42,900 nucleotides of DNA from Verrucomicrobiaceae bacterium. GTDB lineage: Bacteria > Verrucomicrobiota > Verrucomicrobiia > Verrucomicrobiales > Verrucomicrobiaceae. Location of the stretch: contig JARXAL010000208.1 in NCBI GenBank assembly GCA_029865835.1, forward strand, positions 1 to 42,900. The letters run 5' to 3'. Positions 17,205 to 25,907 of the stretch are shown in pieces; positions within the stretch are counted from its first letter, which is position 1; each line of letters opens with the position of its first letter. The position numbers were made by a program, and so were the translations under genes. Under the pieces are notes generated by a model, which was given only the letters and a program-made list of their open reading frames with translations, did no database searches and was not told the DNA's origin.

Positions 17205-17942
17205 ATGACAACAGCTCCAGAGATTCAAAAGACAGTGCAACCTAACGAACGGTGGGATGCGGTGGCGTGTCGCGGAGTGAAGAAGCATTTTGGGGAAGGG
17301 GACGCGCGTGTGGAGGTGCTGCGTGGCGTGGATTTTGGGGCGACCCTGGGGGAGATGACTTTTCTTGTGGGACCAAGCGGGTGTGGGAAGACGACCTTGA
17401 TTTCGGTGATTGCGGGCTTGCTTGATCCGAGTGAGGGCCAACTGGATGTGTTGGGGCATGGGCACGGGGAGTTGAATGGGACAGCGCGGGTGTTGTTTCG
17501 GCGTCGGAACTTGGGGTTTGTGTTTCAGCAGTACAATTTGCTGCCCTCTTTGACGGCGGCTGAGAATGCAGCGGTGCCTTTGATTGCGGACGGGGTGAGG
17601 CGCGGGGTGGCGGTGAAGCGAGCGACGGAGCTTTTGGATCGCCTGGGGATGGGAGAGAAGGCGGGAGCGATGCCGAAGGTGCTTTCGGGAGGGCAACAGC
17701 AACGGGTGGCCTTGGCGCGGGCGCTGGTGCACGAGCCGCGATTGATCATCTGCGATGAGCCGACGGCGGCCTTGGATCACAAGACGGGGGAGTCGGTGAT
17801 GCAGTTGCTGGCGACGGCGGCGGTGGCGCCGGACCGGGCGGTGATCGTGGTGACACACGACAACCGAGTTTTTCATCATGCTCACACGATTGCCCACATG
17901 GACGATGGTGTGGTGACGCACATCGAATCTAACAAACATTGA
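17205..17942 (+). CDS. ABC transporter ATP-binding protein (MacB/DevA-like)
   Basis: 245 aa. It hydrolyses ATP to drive the permease(s). Walker A is GPSGCGKTT (residues 56-64), the Q-loop lies in GFVFQQYNLLPSLTAAENA, the signature is LSGGQQQRVALARAL (about residue 160), Walker B is LIICDEPTAALD (about 180) and the switch His is in VIVVTHD. The NLLP and TAxEN sequences are typical of the LolD/MacB/DevA export subfamily. It is the only ATPase in the cluster, though there are two permeases, so it may serve both. It sits 8 bases after the second permease and 19 before the adaptor gene. Confidence 0.93.
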   Translation: MTTAPEIQKTVQPNERWDAVACRGVKKHFGEGDARVEVLRGVDFGATLGEMTFLVGPSGCGKTTLISVIAGLLDPSEGQLDVLGHGHGELNGTARVLFRRRNLGFVFQQYNLLPSLTAAENAAVPLIADGVRRGVAVKRATELLDRLGMGEKAGAMPKVLSGGQQQRVALARALVHEPRLIICDEPTAALDHKTGESVMQLLATAAVAPDRAVIVVTHDNRVFHHAHTIAHMDDGVVTHIESNKH

Positions 17943-17961
17943 ATCAACGAACTGAAATCTT

Positions 17962-18921
17962 ATGAGAATCCCGATCCTACCGATCATTGCTGTTGGCTCC
18001 CTGGCGTGGGCCGTGAGTTCTGTGGTGAGCAGTCAGCCGAAGCGTGAAGTGACTGAACCGCCGGTGATGCCGCCGCGGACGTCGTTTGAGAGGACGATTG
18101 CAGCGATTGGGTTGGTGGAGCCGAGCAGTGAGGCGATCGCGATGGGGAGTCATCGCCATGGGGTGGTGGAGAAAGTGCTGGTCAAGCTGGGGGAAGAAGT
18201 GAAGGCGGGACAGGCGTTGATCAAACTGGACACGCGGGATTTGGAGGCGGAACTGGAGGTGGGGCGAGCGATGGTGGTTGAGGCTGAAGCGAAACTGGCG
18301 GTGGCGAAGGCGGAGGAGACGCAGGCGAGGCGGAACTGGGAGTTTGCCGAGAAATTGAAAGACAGTCGGGCGATTTCTGAAGAGGAACGGACGCAGAGAG
18401 AGACGAGCTTGGCGATGGTGAAGGCGCAGGTGGGATCGGCGGAGGCGGCCTGTTTGTCAGCGAAGGCGCGGTTGCGGCTGACGGATACGGAGATTGAGCG
18501 GAGTGTGGTGAAGGCTCCGATTGATGGGACGGTTCTGCAAGTGAAGGTGCGGGCGGGGGAGTTTGTGTCTGCGGCGGCGGCGGCAGGATCGGCGCCATGG
18601 ATGACGTTGGGGCAGACGAAGGAACTGCATGTGAGGGCGGATGTGGATGAGCATGAGGCGTGGAGGGTGAATGCGGGGGCGAAGGCGCGTGCGCATGTAC
18701 GGGGGAATCCTGAGCTCAAGGTGGAGCTGGAGTTTGTGAGGTTTGAGCCGCTAGTGGTGCCGAAGAAATCGTTAACGGGGGATGCGACGGAGCGGGTGGA
18801 CACGCGGGTGTTGCAGGTGATCTATCGGGTGGTTGGGGCGATGCCGGAGCGTTTGTTCATCGGGCAGCAGATGGATGTGTTTGTGGAGGCGATCGAGTCA
18901 CAAGTGGCGGGCCGCCCGTAA
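17962..18921 (+). CDS. HlyD/MacA/DevB-like periplasmic adaptor
   Basis: 319 aa. One N-terminal membrane anchor or uncleaved signal (ILPIIAVGSLAWAVSSVVSS) is followed by a lipoyl half (HRHGVVEKVLVKLGEEVKAGQALIKLD), a helical hairpin (about residues 100-170, Ala/Glu/Lys-rich) and the second lipoyl half (VVKAPIDGTVLQVKVRAGEFV), then a beta-barrel domain. It should bridge the inner-membrane permease and the outer-membrane channel encoded next. The order permease, ATPase, adaptor, outer-membrane factor marks a tripartite exporter. It is only distantly like the adaptor at 14-1282. Confidence 0.9.
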   Translation: MRIPILPIIAVGSLAWAVSSVVSSQPKREVTEPPVMPPRTSFERTIAAIGLVEPSSEAIAMGSHRHGVVEKVLVKLGEEVKAGQALIKLDTRDLEAELEVGRAMVVEAEAKLAVAKAEETQARRNWEFAEKLKDSRAISEEERTQRETSLAMVKAQVGSAEAACLSAKARLRLTDTEIERSVVKAPIDGTVLQVKVRAGEFVSAAAAAGSAPWMTLGQTKELHVRADVDEHEAWRVNAGAKARAHVRGNPELKVELEFVRFEPLVVPKKSLTGDATERVDTRVLQVIYRVVGAMPERLFIGQQMDVFVEAIESQVAGRP

Positions 18922-18946
18922 GGTTAACGAGAGAATTCTTTTTTGT

Positions 18947-20377
18947 ATGATGAAGCGACTAAAAACTAGCGGGCATGGGGCGATGATGATGGGGGTGGTG
19001 TGGATGGTGAGCGGGTGCACGGTGGGCCCTGATTTTGTGAAGCCGGAGGTGGAGAAGGCGAGTCGATGGAAGCGATCGGACAAGGTTTCCGATGCGGCGG
19101 TGCCGGATGAGTGGTGGAAGTTGTATCGGGATGCGGATTTGAATGCGCTGGTGGAGCGGGCGTTGGCGGGGAATCAGGACATCAAAGCGGCGCAGGCGCG
19201 GGTGGAGACGGCGCGGGCCTTGGCTGGGGTTACGCGGGCGGATCGTTTGCCTCAGTTGAGCGGGCAAGGCGGGGCCGTGGTCGAGCGGCTTTCGGAGAGC
19301 AACTTTGCTGGCAATTTGCCGCCCGGGGTGCCCCTGCCTGAATTGTCGCGGGATCGGTACAATCTGGGATTGAATCTGAGTTATGAAGCCGATTTGTGGG
19401 GGCGAGTGAAGCGCAAAGAGGAGGGGGCGAAGGCACGCACGGAGGCGGAGGTGAATCGGTTGTCTGCCCAGCGGTTGCTGGTGGCGGCGGAGGTGGCGAG
19501 AATTTATTTCAGAGCGACGGCCTTGGATCGTGAGGAGACGGTATTGGTGCAGACAGTGGCATCGAGAGAGGAGTCGAGGACGCTTCAGCAATCGCGATTG
19601 GAAGGTGGATTGAGCACAGAGATTGATGTGGCGCGGGCGCGAACGGAGGTGGAGTTGGCGCGCAATGATCTGGAGTTGGTGAAGCGGCAAAGGGGAGCCT
19701 TTGAGCATGCGCTGGCGGTGTTGTGTGGGGATGTGCCTTCGGATTTTTCGCTGGCGAAACGCGCGGAGAAATTGGTGTCGCCGCCGAAGGTGCCAGCGGG
19801 GATGCCGAGTTCACTGATGCAACGGCGTCCGGATTTGCGGGCGGCTGAGGAGACTTTGCGGGCGGCGAATGCGGATGTGGGGGCGGCGACGGCGGACTTT
19901 TATCCGGCGTTTTCTTTGACAGGGAGCGCGGGTTTGGAGAGCATTGGGGCGACGGATTTTATCAATTGGCGGAATCGCGCGCTGAGTTTGGGGCCATCGG
20001 TGACGGTGCCGATTTTTCAGGGGGGGCGATTGAAGGGGAATCTGGCGGCGGCGAGGTCGCGATTTGACGAGAGTTTGGCGACTTATCGGCAACTTTGGAT
20101 CACCGCGCTGGGGGAGGTGGAGGATGCGATGCTGGATGCGCAGGCGTTGGAGCGGCAGCGGCGGGCGGTGAGTGCGGCGCTAGATGCGGCGGTGGAAACG
20201 AGGAAGCTTGCGCAGATGCGATATGACAAGGGTCTGGCGAGCTACTTTGAGGTGGTGGATGCGGACCGGACGGTGTTGACGACAAAGATCTTGTTGGCGC
20301 GAATCGATGGGGAGCGGTTGGGTGCGAGTGTGCAGATGCTGCGGGCGCTGGGGGGTGGGTGGAGTGGGAGTAAGTAG
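18947..20377 (+). CDS. NodT/TolC-family outer-membrane efflux lipoprotein
   Basis: 476 aa from the ATG at 18947; a start at 18833 is open but overlaps the adaptor gene and lacks a signal. The N-terminus is a lipoprotein signal ending in MVSGC (Cys24). The body has the NodT-type duplicated helical hairpins: PDEWWKLYRDADLNALVERAL, YNLGLNLSYEADLWGRV, and PSSLMQRRPDLRAAEETLRAANADVGAATADFYPAFSLTGSAG. The C-terminal repeat ends in LASYFEVVDADRTVL. It forms the outer-membrane channel of the exporter. A hairpin with a T-tract follows at once, so it is the last gene of the operon. Confidence 0.92.
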   Translation: MMKRLKTSGHGAMMMGVVWMVSGCTVGPDFVKPEVEKASRWKRSDKVSDAAVPDEWWKLYRDADLNALVERALAGNQDIKAAQARVETARALAGVTRADRLPQLSGQGGAVVERLSESNFAGNLPPGVPLPELSRDRYNLGLNLSYEADLWGRVKRKEEGAKARTEAEVNRLSAQRLLVAAEVARIYFRATALDREETVLVQTVASREESRTLQQSRLEGGLSTEIDVARARTEVELARNDLELVKRQRGAFEHALAVLCGDVPSDFSLAKRAEKLVSPPKVPAGMPSSLMQRRPDLRAAEETLRAANADVGAATADFYPAFSLTGSAGLESIGATDFINWRNRALSLGPSVTVPIFQGGRLKGNLAAARSRFDESLATYRQLWITALGEVEDAMLDAQALERQRRAVSAALDAAVETRKLAQMRYDKGLASYFEVVDADRTVLTTKILLARIDGERLGASVQMLRALGGGWSGSK

Positions 20378-20380
20378 GAG

Positions 20381-20409
20381 GCAGACAGGCGTGTCTGCGT
20401 CACTTTTTT
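20381..20409 (+). terminator. Rho-independent-type terminator of exporter operon
   Basis: GCAGACA, loop GGCG, TGTCTGC (20381-20398), then six T's at 20404-20409. It starts three bases after the TAG of the outer-membrane factor gene. The seven-pair stem may also belong to a dispersed REP-like element. A weaker hairpin, GGCTG-CGT-CAGCC (20463-20475), lies beyond the convergent DUF1501 gene. Confidence 0.65.
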
Positions 20410-20492
20410 AGACCGACTCTCGAAATGCTTGTCACCTTGCCCGGCGGCGGAGCGGCCTCATTGGCTGCGTCAGCCGCTTGCCCGTGATTGAT

Positions 20493-21785
20493 TTAGCCGA
20501 AGAGGGAGGTGAGGGGTTGGCCTTTGTCGGCGACGGTGAAGGGGCGTTTGGTGGGGGAGAAGAGGACTTGGTCGAGGGGGAGACCGAGGGCGTAGCCGAT
20601 GGTGGCGTTGAGGTCGGGGACGTTGACTTTGTTCTCGGTGACTTCGATGCCTTTGTCGGTTTTGCCGTAGATCTGGCCACCTTTGACACCGCCGCCCCAG
20701 AGGGCTGAGGAGAAGGCTTTGGGGTAGTGATCGCGACCGGAGTTTTGATTGATCTTGGGGGTACGACCAAACTCGGAGGTGAGGACGACGAGGGTGTCTG
20801 AGAGGAGGCCGCGGCGTTCGAGGTCGCCGAGGAGAGCGCCGAGGGCTTTGTCGAGTTCGCTGATTTTTTCGGGCAGGCGGGCGTAGATGTCCTGGTGCAT
20901 GTCCCAACCGCCGAGGCTGACTTCGACGAAGCGGACGCCGTGCTCGATGAGGCGACGGGCGAGGAGGCAGCCCTGGCCGAAGTTGGTGTCGCCGTATTCG
21001 GATTGGAGGTCGGCGGATTCGGCGTTGAGGTCGAAAGCGGCGAGGTCGGCGCTTTTCATGACTTTGACGGCGTCTTTGTAGACGTCGGAGTAGGCACGGA
21101 CGGCGCTTTGGTTGTAGGTTTTTTCGAAGTCGGCGTTGAGTTTGGCGGAGAGGTTGAGGCGGTAGTCGAAGTCGCTTTCGGCGAGAGCGGCGGGACGGGT
21201 GCTGTATTGCAGGCCGGAGCTGGGGTCGTTGAGGACGAGGGGTTGGAAGGAGGCCTCGAAGAAGCCGCCGCCGGGGTGTTTGCTATCGCCCGAGATGACG
21301 ACGGTGCCGGGGAGGTCGGGGTTGCCTTTGCCTTGGAATTTTTGGAGCCAGGCGCCCATGGTGGGGTGGCGGGTGGCGCCGCGCATGGTGTAGCCGGTGT
21401 GTTGGAAGTAGTTGCCTTGTTCGTGAGCCCCCTGGGTGCTGGTCATGCTATTGATGACGACGCCGTGGTGCATGTATTTGGCGACGGTGGGGAGGCCATC
21501 ACCGAGTTGGATGCCGTCGGCACTGGTGGGGATGCATTTGGTGTCGCCCATGGTGTCGGCACCGGGGCTGACGCCGAAGGTGTCGAGGTGGGTCATGCCG
21601 CCGGACATGTAGAGATAAATGACGTTGCGGGCGGTGGGGATTTGTTTGGCTTTGGAGCTGCCTTCGAAGGCGGCGGAGGCTTTGCTATCGAGCAAAGGAA
21701 GGACGGAGACGCCGAGGCAGGACTTGGCGATGCCGAGGACGAACTGGCGGCGGGAAGGATCGGAGGAGAAGAGGTGTGAGTTCAT
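20493..21785 (-). CDS. DUF1501 family protein (pair 2)
   Basis: 430 aa. A twin-arginine signal is present (SRRQFVLGIAKSCLGVSVLPLL). DUF1501 blocks follow: ARNVIYLYMSGGMTHLDTFG, GVVINSMTSTQGAHEQGNYFQHTGY, FGQGCLLARRLIEHGVRFVEVSLGGWDMH, LTSEFGRTPKINQNSGRDHYP and VPDLNATIGYALGLPLDQV. It differs from the other three DUF1501 proteins in length and in the THLDTF and YFQHTGY variants, so it belongs to another subgroup. Its partner lacks the N-terminal cytochrome domain. It follows the DUF1549/DUF1553 gene by 30 bases and was presumably co-transcribed. Enzymatic role unknown; location probably periplasmic. Confidence 0.9.
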   Translation of the reverse strand: MNSHLFSSDPSRRQFVLGIAKSCLGVSVLPLLDSKASAAFEGSSKAKQIPTARNVIYLYMSGGMTHLDTFGVSPGADTMGDTKCIPTSADGIQLGDGLPTVAKYMHHGVVINSMTSTQGAHEQGNYFQHTGYTMRGATRHPTMGAWLQKFQGKGNPDLPGTVVISGDSKHPGGGFFEASFQPLVLNDPSSGLQYSTRPAALAESDFDYRLNLSAKLNADFEKTYNQSAVRAYSDVYKDAVKVMKSADLAAFDLNAESADLQSEYGDTNFGQGCLLARRLIEHGVRFVEVSLGGWDMHQDIYARLPEKISELDKALGALLGDLERRGLLSDTLVVLTSEFGRTPKINQNSGRDHYPKAFSSALWGGGVKGGQIYGKTDKGIEVTENKVNVPDLNATIGYALGLPLDQVLFSPTKRPFTVADKGQPLTSLFG

Positions 21786-21815
21786 GGTCGCTGGGATTAG
21801 GGGAGGGATTGGACC

Positions 21816-23975
21816 TTACTGGATGAAGAGGAACTGGGAGCCGGTGATGAGGGCGTGGGTGATGTCGGGGATGGCTTGGGTGCCGCGTTCGGCGATGACG
21901 TTGTTGAGGGTGGCGCGTTCGTTGTTGGAGGGCGGGCGGCTGAGGAGGGCTTCGTAGAGCAGGGTGACTTTTTGGTCGGGGGTGGGGGCTTTGGCCAACT
22001 GCTGGGAGAGGAGGGTGGAGGGGTTGGTGAGGCTGGTGGCGAGGGGGCTATTGAGGAGAGTGAGGGCCTGGGGGACGGAGGCGTCTTTGCTGGCGTTGTC
22101 GATGACTTCGCGGTCGCTTTGACCGAAGGTGCGGAGGAAGTGACCGGGGCGAGCGGGGCTGGGGAGTTCGGAGGCGCGGGCGGCGACGATGTTGGTGGTT
22201 TTGGTTTGTTTCAGGGCGGCGCGGCGCTCTTCTTTGGACATGCTGGCGAGGGTGGCCTTGTCGATTTGGGGGCGTTTGACTTCGGCTTGTTTTTTTGGGT
22301 TGTAACCTTTGATGAGATCTTCGGCACGATCTTCGCCGACCAGGTTGACGAGGAGGTTGTTTGTGGCCTCGCGGCGGAGCTTGTTGGCGGCGTTGGAGAG
22401 GGCTTTGGCGTCGGCGATGGAGGCGGTGCCGTTTTCCTTGTTGGCGGCCATTTGGGCACGGAGGTCGTCGAGTTTTTTGTCGTTGGCCTTGCGGTCGTCC
22501 ATGCCGACTTTGGCGGCGGCGATGATGCCTTCGGGGCCTTTTTCTTTGACGGTGGTGAGGAACATGGAGAGGTCGTCGAGGTATTGGTGGAGGCGCTGGT
22601 TGTCGTCGTCGACGGTGCTGTCGAGGTTGCCCTTGGTGAGGGTGACGATGCTGTCCCAGACTTGTTCGGCGCTCATGCGGCGGAGCATGGGGCCGGTGAA
22701 GTGGGAGGTCCCACCGAGAGCGATTTCCTGGGTGCCGGCCATGCGTTGGTAGGTGTCGGTATTGTAGAGGACGCGGAGGAAGGACTTGAGGGAGTATTTT
22801 TTCTCGACCATGAGCTCGGTGAGGTAGTCCATGAGAGCGGGGTTTGAGGGGATGGTGGAGTCGGTCATTTCATCGACGGGTTCGATGAGGCCGAGACCGA
22901 AGACTTTTTTCCACATGCGGTTGGCAATGACGGTGGTGAAGCGGGGGTTTTCGGGGCTGGTCATCCAGTCGGCGAAGGCTTCGACACGGGTCTGGCCTTC
23001 TTTGGGTTTGGCTTCATGGCCGAAGAGGGCACGTGCTTCGATGGTGTCGCCTGGTTTGGCGTTGTCGTATTTGTAGTCGTCGGGGAGTTTGGGGAGTTTG
23101 CCATCGTTGTTGGTGATGGAGGTGTAGCGGAGAGGCTTCATGACATCCTGGAGGGTCTGGCGGACCTCTTTCAATTCAGCGGAGTCGATGGATGGCTTTT
23201 TGGCTTCCTCGCGGATCTTGGCAATTTCTTCGGGGTGCTCGCGGACGTAGGCCTTGCGTTCCTTTTGGGTCATCTTGGCGAGGAACTCGGGGAGTTTGGC
23301 ATTGTTGTCAGGGCGTCTGCCGATTTTGATCTCGTTAGCGCCGCCGCCTTTGGTATCCATGCCGTAGGTGAAGGCGGCCATGCCGTAGTAGTCCAGTTGG
23401 GTCCATTTATCGAAGGGGTGATCGTGGCATTGGGCGCAGACGACGCTGGTGCCGAGGAAGACCTGGACGGTGTAGGCGAGGTGATCGAGTTTGTTTTCGT
23501 CGCGTTGGTAGAAGCCGATGCTGCCGCTGTCCCAAGCGCCGCCTTCGGTGGTGAGGAGTTTTTTGACGAGCTGGTCGTAGGGGGTGTTGGCCTTGAGTTC
23601 TTTCTTCATCCATTCCTCATAGGCTTCGGCGGTGATCCGGCCTTTGACGTTGTCGGTGAGGCGGAGGACATCGGCCCAGTAGTTGAAGAGGTGGCTGGTG
23701 TAGCCGTCGCTGGCGAGGAGGGTGTCGATGAGTTTGGTGCGTTTCTGGGGATCGTTGGATCTGATGAAGGCGTCGCGTTCTTCGAGGGTGGGGATGCGGC
23801 CGGTGATGTCGAGGTAGAGGCGGCGGACGAGGACGTCATCGGAGGCGGGAGGATTGGCTTGGAGGCCGTTTTTTTCCCAGTCGGCTGCGAGGAGGGAATC
23901 GATCTTAGCGGCCTCAGGCAGGGAGGCGGCCTGGGCGGCGAAAGCGCAGAGGAGGATGAGGGCGAGCGTTTTCAT
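21816..23975 (-). CDS. DUF1549/DUF1553 protein without cytochrome domain (pair 2)
   Basis: 719 aa with a Sec signal (ALILLCAFAAQAASL). It starts almost directly with DUF1549: IDSLLAADWEKNGLQ, LVRRLYLDITGRIPTLEERDAF, and the single haem-type motif CAQCHDHPFDKW (Cys180), whose HDHPFD form departs from the HDHKYDP of the other pairs. A charged, mostly helical middle follows (about residues 210-320). DUF1553 follows (ALFGHEAKPKEGQTRVEAFADWMTSPENPRFTTVIANRMWK, and VPQALTLLNSPLATSL). The N-terminal planctomycete cytochrome c domain of the other three pairs is absent. It is the first gene of a two-gene minus-strand unit with the DUF1501 gene. The function of the family is unknown. Confidence 0.88.
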   Translation of the reverse strand: MKTLALILLCAFAAQAASLPEAAKIDSLLAADWEKNGLQANPPASDDVLVRRLYLDITGRIPTLEERDAFIRSNDPQKRTKLIDTLLASDGYTSHLFNYWADVLRLTDNVKGRITAEAYEEWMKKELKANTPYDQLVKKLLTTEGGAWDSGSIGFYQRDENKLDHLAYTVQVFLGTSVVCAQCHDHPFDKWTQLDYYGMAAFTYGMDTKGGGANEIKIGRRPDNNAKLPEFLAKMTQKERKAYVREHPEEIAKIREEAKKPSIDSAELKEVRQTLQDVMKPLRYTSITNNDGKLPKLPDDYKYDNAKPGDTIEARALFGHEAKPKEGQTRVEAFADWMTSPENPRFTTVIANRMWKKVFGLGLIEPVDEMTDSTIPSNPALMDYLTELMVEKKYSLKSFLRVLYNTDTYQRMAGTQEIALGGTSHFTGPMLRRMSAEQVWDSIVTLTKGNLDSTVDDDNQRLHQYLDDLSMFLTTVKEKGPEGIIAAAKVGMDDRKANDKKLDDLRAQMAANKENGTASIADAKALSNAANKLRREATNNLLVNLVGEDRAEDLIKGYNPKKQAEVKRPQIDKATLASMSKEERRAALKQTKTTNIVAARASELPSPARPGHFLRTFGQSDREVIDNASKDASVPQALTLLNSPLATSLTNPSTLLSQQLAKAPTPDQKVTLLYEALLSRPPSNNERATLNNVIAERGTQAIPDITHALITGSQFLFIQ

Positions 23976-24091
23976 AAGCGAAGTTATAACCGCCGCTGAA
24001 ACGAGGGGTTGCCCTTAATCTTGTATCGATTTTTGGGTATTTTGACGTGGCGCGAGTGGACTGGGGGAGGTTGGTGGGCTAATTTTTGCGG

Positions 24092-24790
24092 ATGTCCTGG
24101 GATTCTGAAGATGCGGCGGAGCAGAAGAAGCGCGTGCAGCGTGAGATTGCGAAGCGGTTGAAGCGGGGGGAGATGATGGAGATTTTGGAGGCGCCGCAGG
24201 GGAGCAAGAAGCTGGCGACGACGTTTTGGGGGAAGGCGTGGTGCGATCATTTGGCGACCTACGCGGAGTATGAGCATCGGCTGCCGAGGGGGCGGAGTTA
24301 TCTGAGGCAGGGCAATGTTTACAATCTGACGATTGAGCCGGGGCTGGTGTCGGCGGTGGTGGCGGGGTCGGAGCTGTATGAGACGAAGGTGCACATTCGG
24401 CCTTTGGAGAAGGAGGCGTGGGAGGAGCTGGTGGCGCAGTGTGAGGGGCAGGTGGGGTCGATGCTGGACTTGTTGGCGGGGAAGCTGGGGGAGGGCGTTT
24501 TGGAGGTGCTGACGGATCCAGAGTCGGGGTTGTTTCCGAGGGCGCGGGAGATTCGATTTGATTGCTCGTGTCCGGATCATGCGGATTTGTGCAAGCATGC
24601 GGCGGCGGTGCTGTATGGGGTGGGGGTGAAGTTGGATGCGCAGCCGGTGTTGTTTTTTACGCTGTGGTGTTTGGATGGAGGGGAGTTGTTGTCGGCGGGG
24701 GGAAGGGGAGTGGTGGAGGGGCTGGGAGGGGAAAGCGAGTTGGGGGGAGAGGATTTGGGGGCTTTGTTTGGGATTGAGTTGGGGGAATAG
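24092..24790 (+). CDS. SWIM zinc-finger protein
   Basis: 232 aa from the ATG at 24092; a TTG two codons earlier is also possible. Neither has a clear ribosome site. The N-terminal part has TTFWGKAWCDHLATYAEYEHRLPRGRSYLRQG, typical of bacterial SWIM proteins. The SWIM motif is CSCPDHADLCKHAAAVLYGVG (CxC...CxH, about residues 151-171) and would bind one zinc. These proteins usually pair with DUF3670-type SNF2 helicases in one operon and are thought to assist them on DNA. Here the only such helicase in view is at 1839-4517. It ends eight bases before the convergent YHYH gene. Confidence 0.85.
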   Translation: MSWDSEDAAEQKKRVQREIAKRLKRGEMMEILEAPQGSKKLATTFWGKAWCDHLATYAEYEHRLPRGRSYLRQGNVYNLTIEPGLVSAVVAGSELYETKVHIRPLEKEAWEELVAQCEGQVGSMLDLLAGKLGEGVLEVLTDPESGLFPRAREIRFDCSCPDHADLCKHAAAVLYGVGVKLDAQPVLFFTLWCLDGGELLSAGGRGVVEGLGGESELGGEDLGALFGIELGE

Positions 24791-24798
24791 TTTGCTGT

Positions 24799-25830
24799 TT
24801 AGCGTGGTGGGCCTTTGCCCTTGCTTTTTGATTTGCCTTTGCTGGAGCTGCCTGGGCCGCCGGGGCCGCGGAGGGGGATGGGGGTGCCGTGGAAGGCTCT
24901 AGGGATGACGGGCCATTCGGCGGTGAGGAAGTAGGCGTAGGTGCCTTCGGGGAACTCCGGGGTGAGGGTGAAACGGCCATTGCATTCGTCGAGGTCGCCG
25001 CTGCCGGGGACGAAGGTGTAATCCTGGATGAAGGCACCGTCGTGGGTGCCTCCGGGGCCGGTGGGAGGTTCGGGGCGTTGGCCGGATTTGAGGGCGTAGC
25101 TGGAACGCAGGGTTTTCATGCCGGAGGTGGGGTCTTTGGGGTCGGCGTAACCGCGGAGGGCGTAGATGGGGAAGCCGTCGGCGGCCCAGCCGATGAGAGG
25201 GGAGTGCTGGTCGGGTTTGAGGCTGAGTTGGTCCATGACGGGTTTGGGGAGGCCGTGGTAGTGGTAGGCGCCGCTGGGTTGGACATGGGCGTGATTTTCA
25301 TCGAGACCGAGTGGGACGGCACCGCCGAGGGCTTCGTAGTTCCAGTCGGAGGCGCGGTCGCCATTCCAGAATTCGGCGGTGCCAGGGTCAAAGAGGACGC
25401 CGTTGAGGGCGATGCCGAAGGGTTGGTTGGGAGGGCCTTGGGGAGCGCCGTTTTGGGCGGAGGCATGGAGCGGGGTGATTTGGGCAGCTGCGGTTGGGGA
25501 AGCGGGCAGGGTGAAGGTGTAGGACTGGGGTTCGATGCTGTGGGGGTTGCCGCGATTGGGGAAGGGGCCGACGAGGTGATCGGGGATGGCGTTGGCTTTG
25601 ATGAGGCGAGAGGGGCTTTGGAGGGTGATTTCGGAGGTGGGGGAGCCGGGTGGTTTTTGGTTAGCCGGGACGAGGGTGATGGGTTGGGTCTCGGTGGCGC
25701 GGTGTTGGCGCATGGGAGGCGGGCCGCCGCCGAAGCCCTGGGCTTGAGCGAGGGATTGGGACAGAAGGAGTGGAAGGCTGAGGGCGAGGAAACGCTGCGC
25801 AGGCCGAAAAATAAGGAGTATGGAATGCAT
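24799..25830 (-). CDS. YHYH domain secreted protein
   Basis: 343 aa from the ATG at 25830, which places a Sec signal (LIFRPAQRFLALSLPLLLSQSLAQAQ) at the N-terminus. A start at 25899 (366 aa) is open and has GAGG upstream on its strand, but would put a second hydrophobic stretch before the signal. The domain is marked by GIALNGVLFDPGTAEFWNGD, WNYEALGG, ENHAHVQPSGAYHYHGLP, IGWAADGFPIYALRGY and the C-terminal ECNGRFTLTPEFPEGTYAYFLT. This is the YHYH family (PF14240), exported and of unknown function; its His-rich core suggests metal binding. The tail is Gly/Ser/Lys-rich. It is transcribed divergently from the pair 3 genes, with only about 80 bases between starts. Confidence 0.85.
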   Translation of the reverse strand: MHSILLIFRPAQRFLALSLPLLLSQSLAQAQGFGGGPPPMRQHRATETQPITLVPANQKPPGSPTSEITLQSPSRLIKANAIPDHLVGPFPNRGNPHSIEPQSYTFTLPASPTAAAQITPLHASAQNGAPQGPPNQPFGIALNGVLFDPGTAEFWNGDRASDWNYEALGGAVPLGLDENHAHVQPSGAYHYHGLPKPVMDQLSLKPDQHSPLIGWAADGFPIYALRGYADPKDPTSGMKTLRSSYALKSGQRPEPPTGPGGTHDGAFIQDYTFVPGSGDLDECNGRFTLTPEFPEGTYAYFLTAEWPVIPRAFHGTPIPLRGPGGPGSSSKGKSKSKGKGPPR

Positions 25831-25907
25831 CACGACGAAACAAACACCGAAGAAGAAGCGTAGTTTTCTGCGAGACTGTTCATGTTTTGTTAAGCTCATT
25901 TTTCCTC

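Noticed and set aside
18833-18947. Earlier start for the outer-membrane lipoprotein
   Set aside because: It overlaps the adaptor gene and would place 38 non-signal residues before the lipoprotein signal that starts at 18947.
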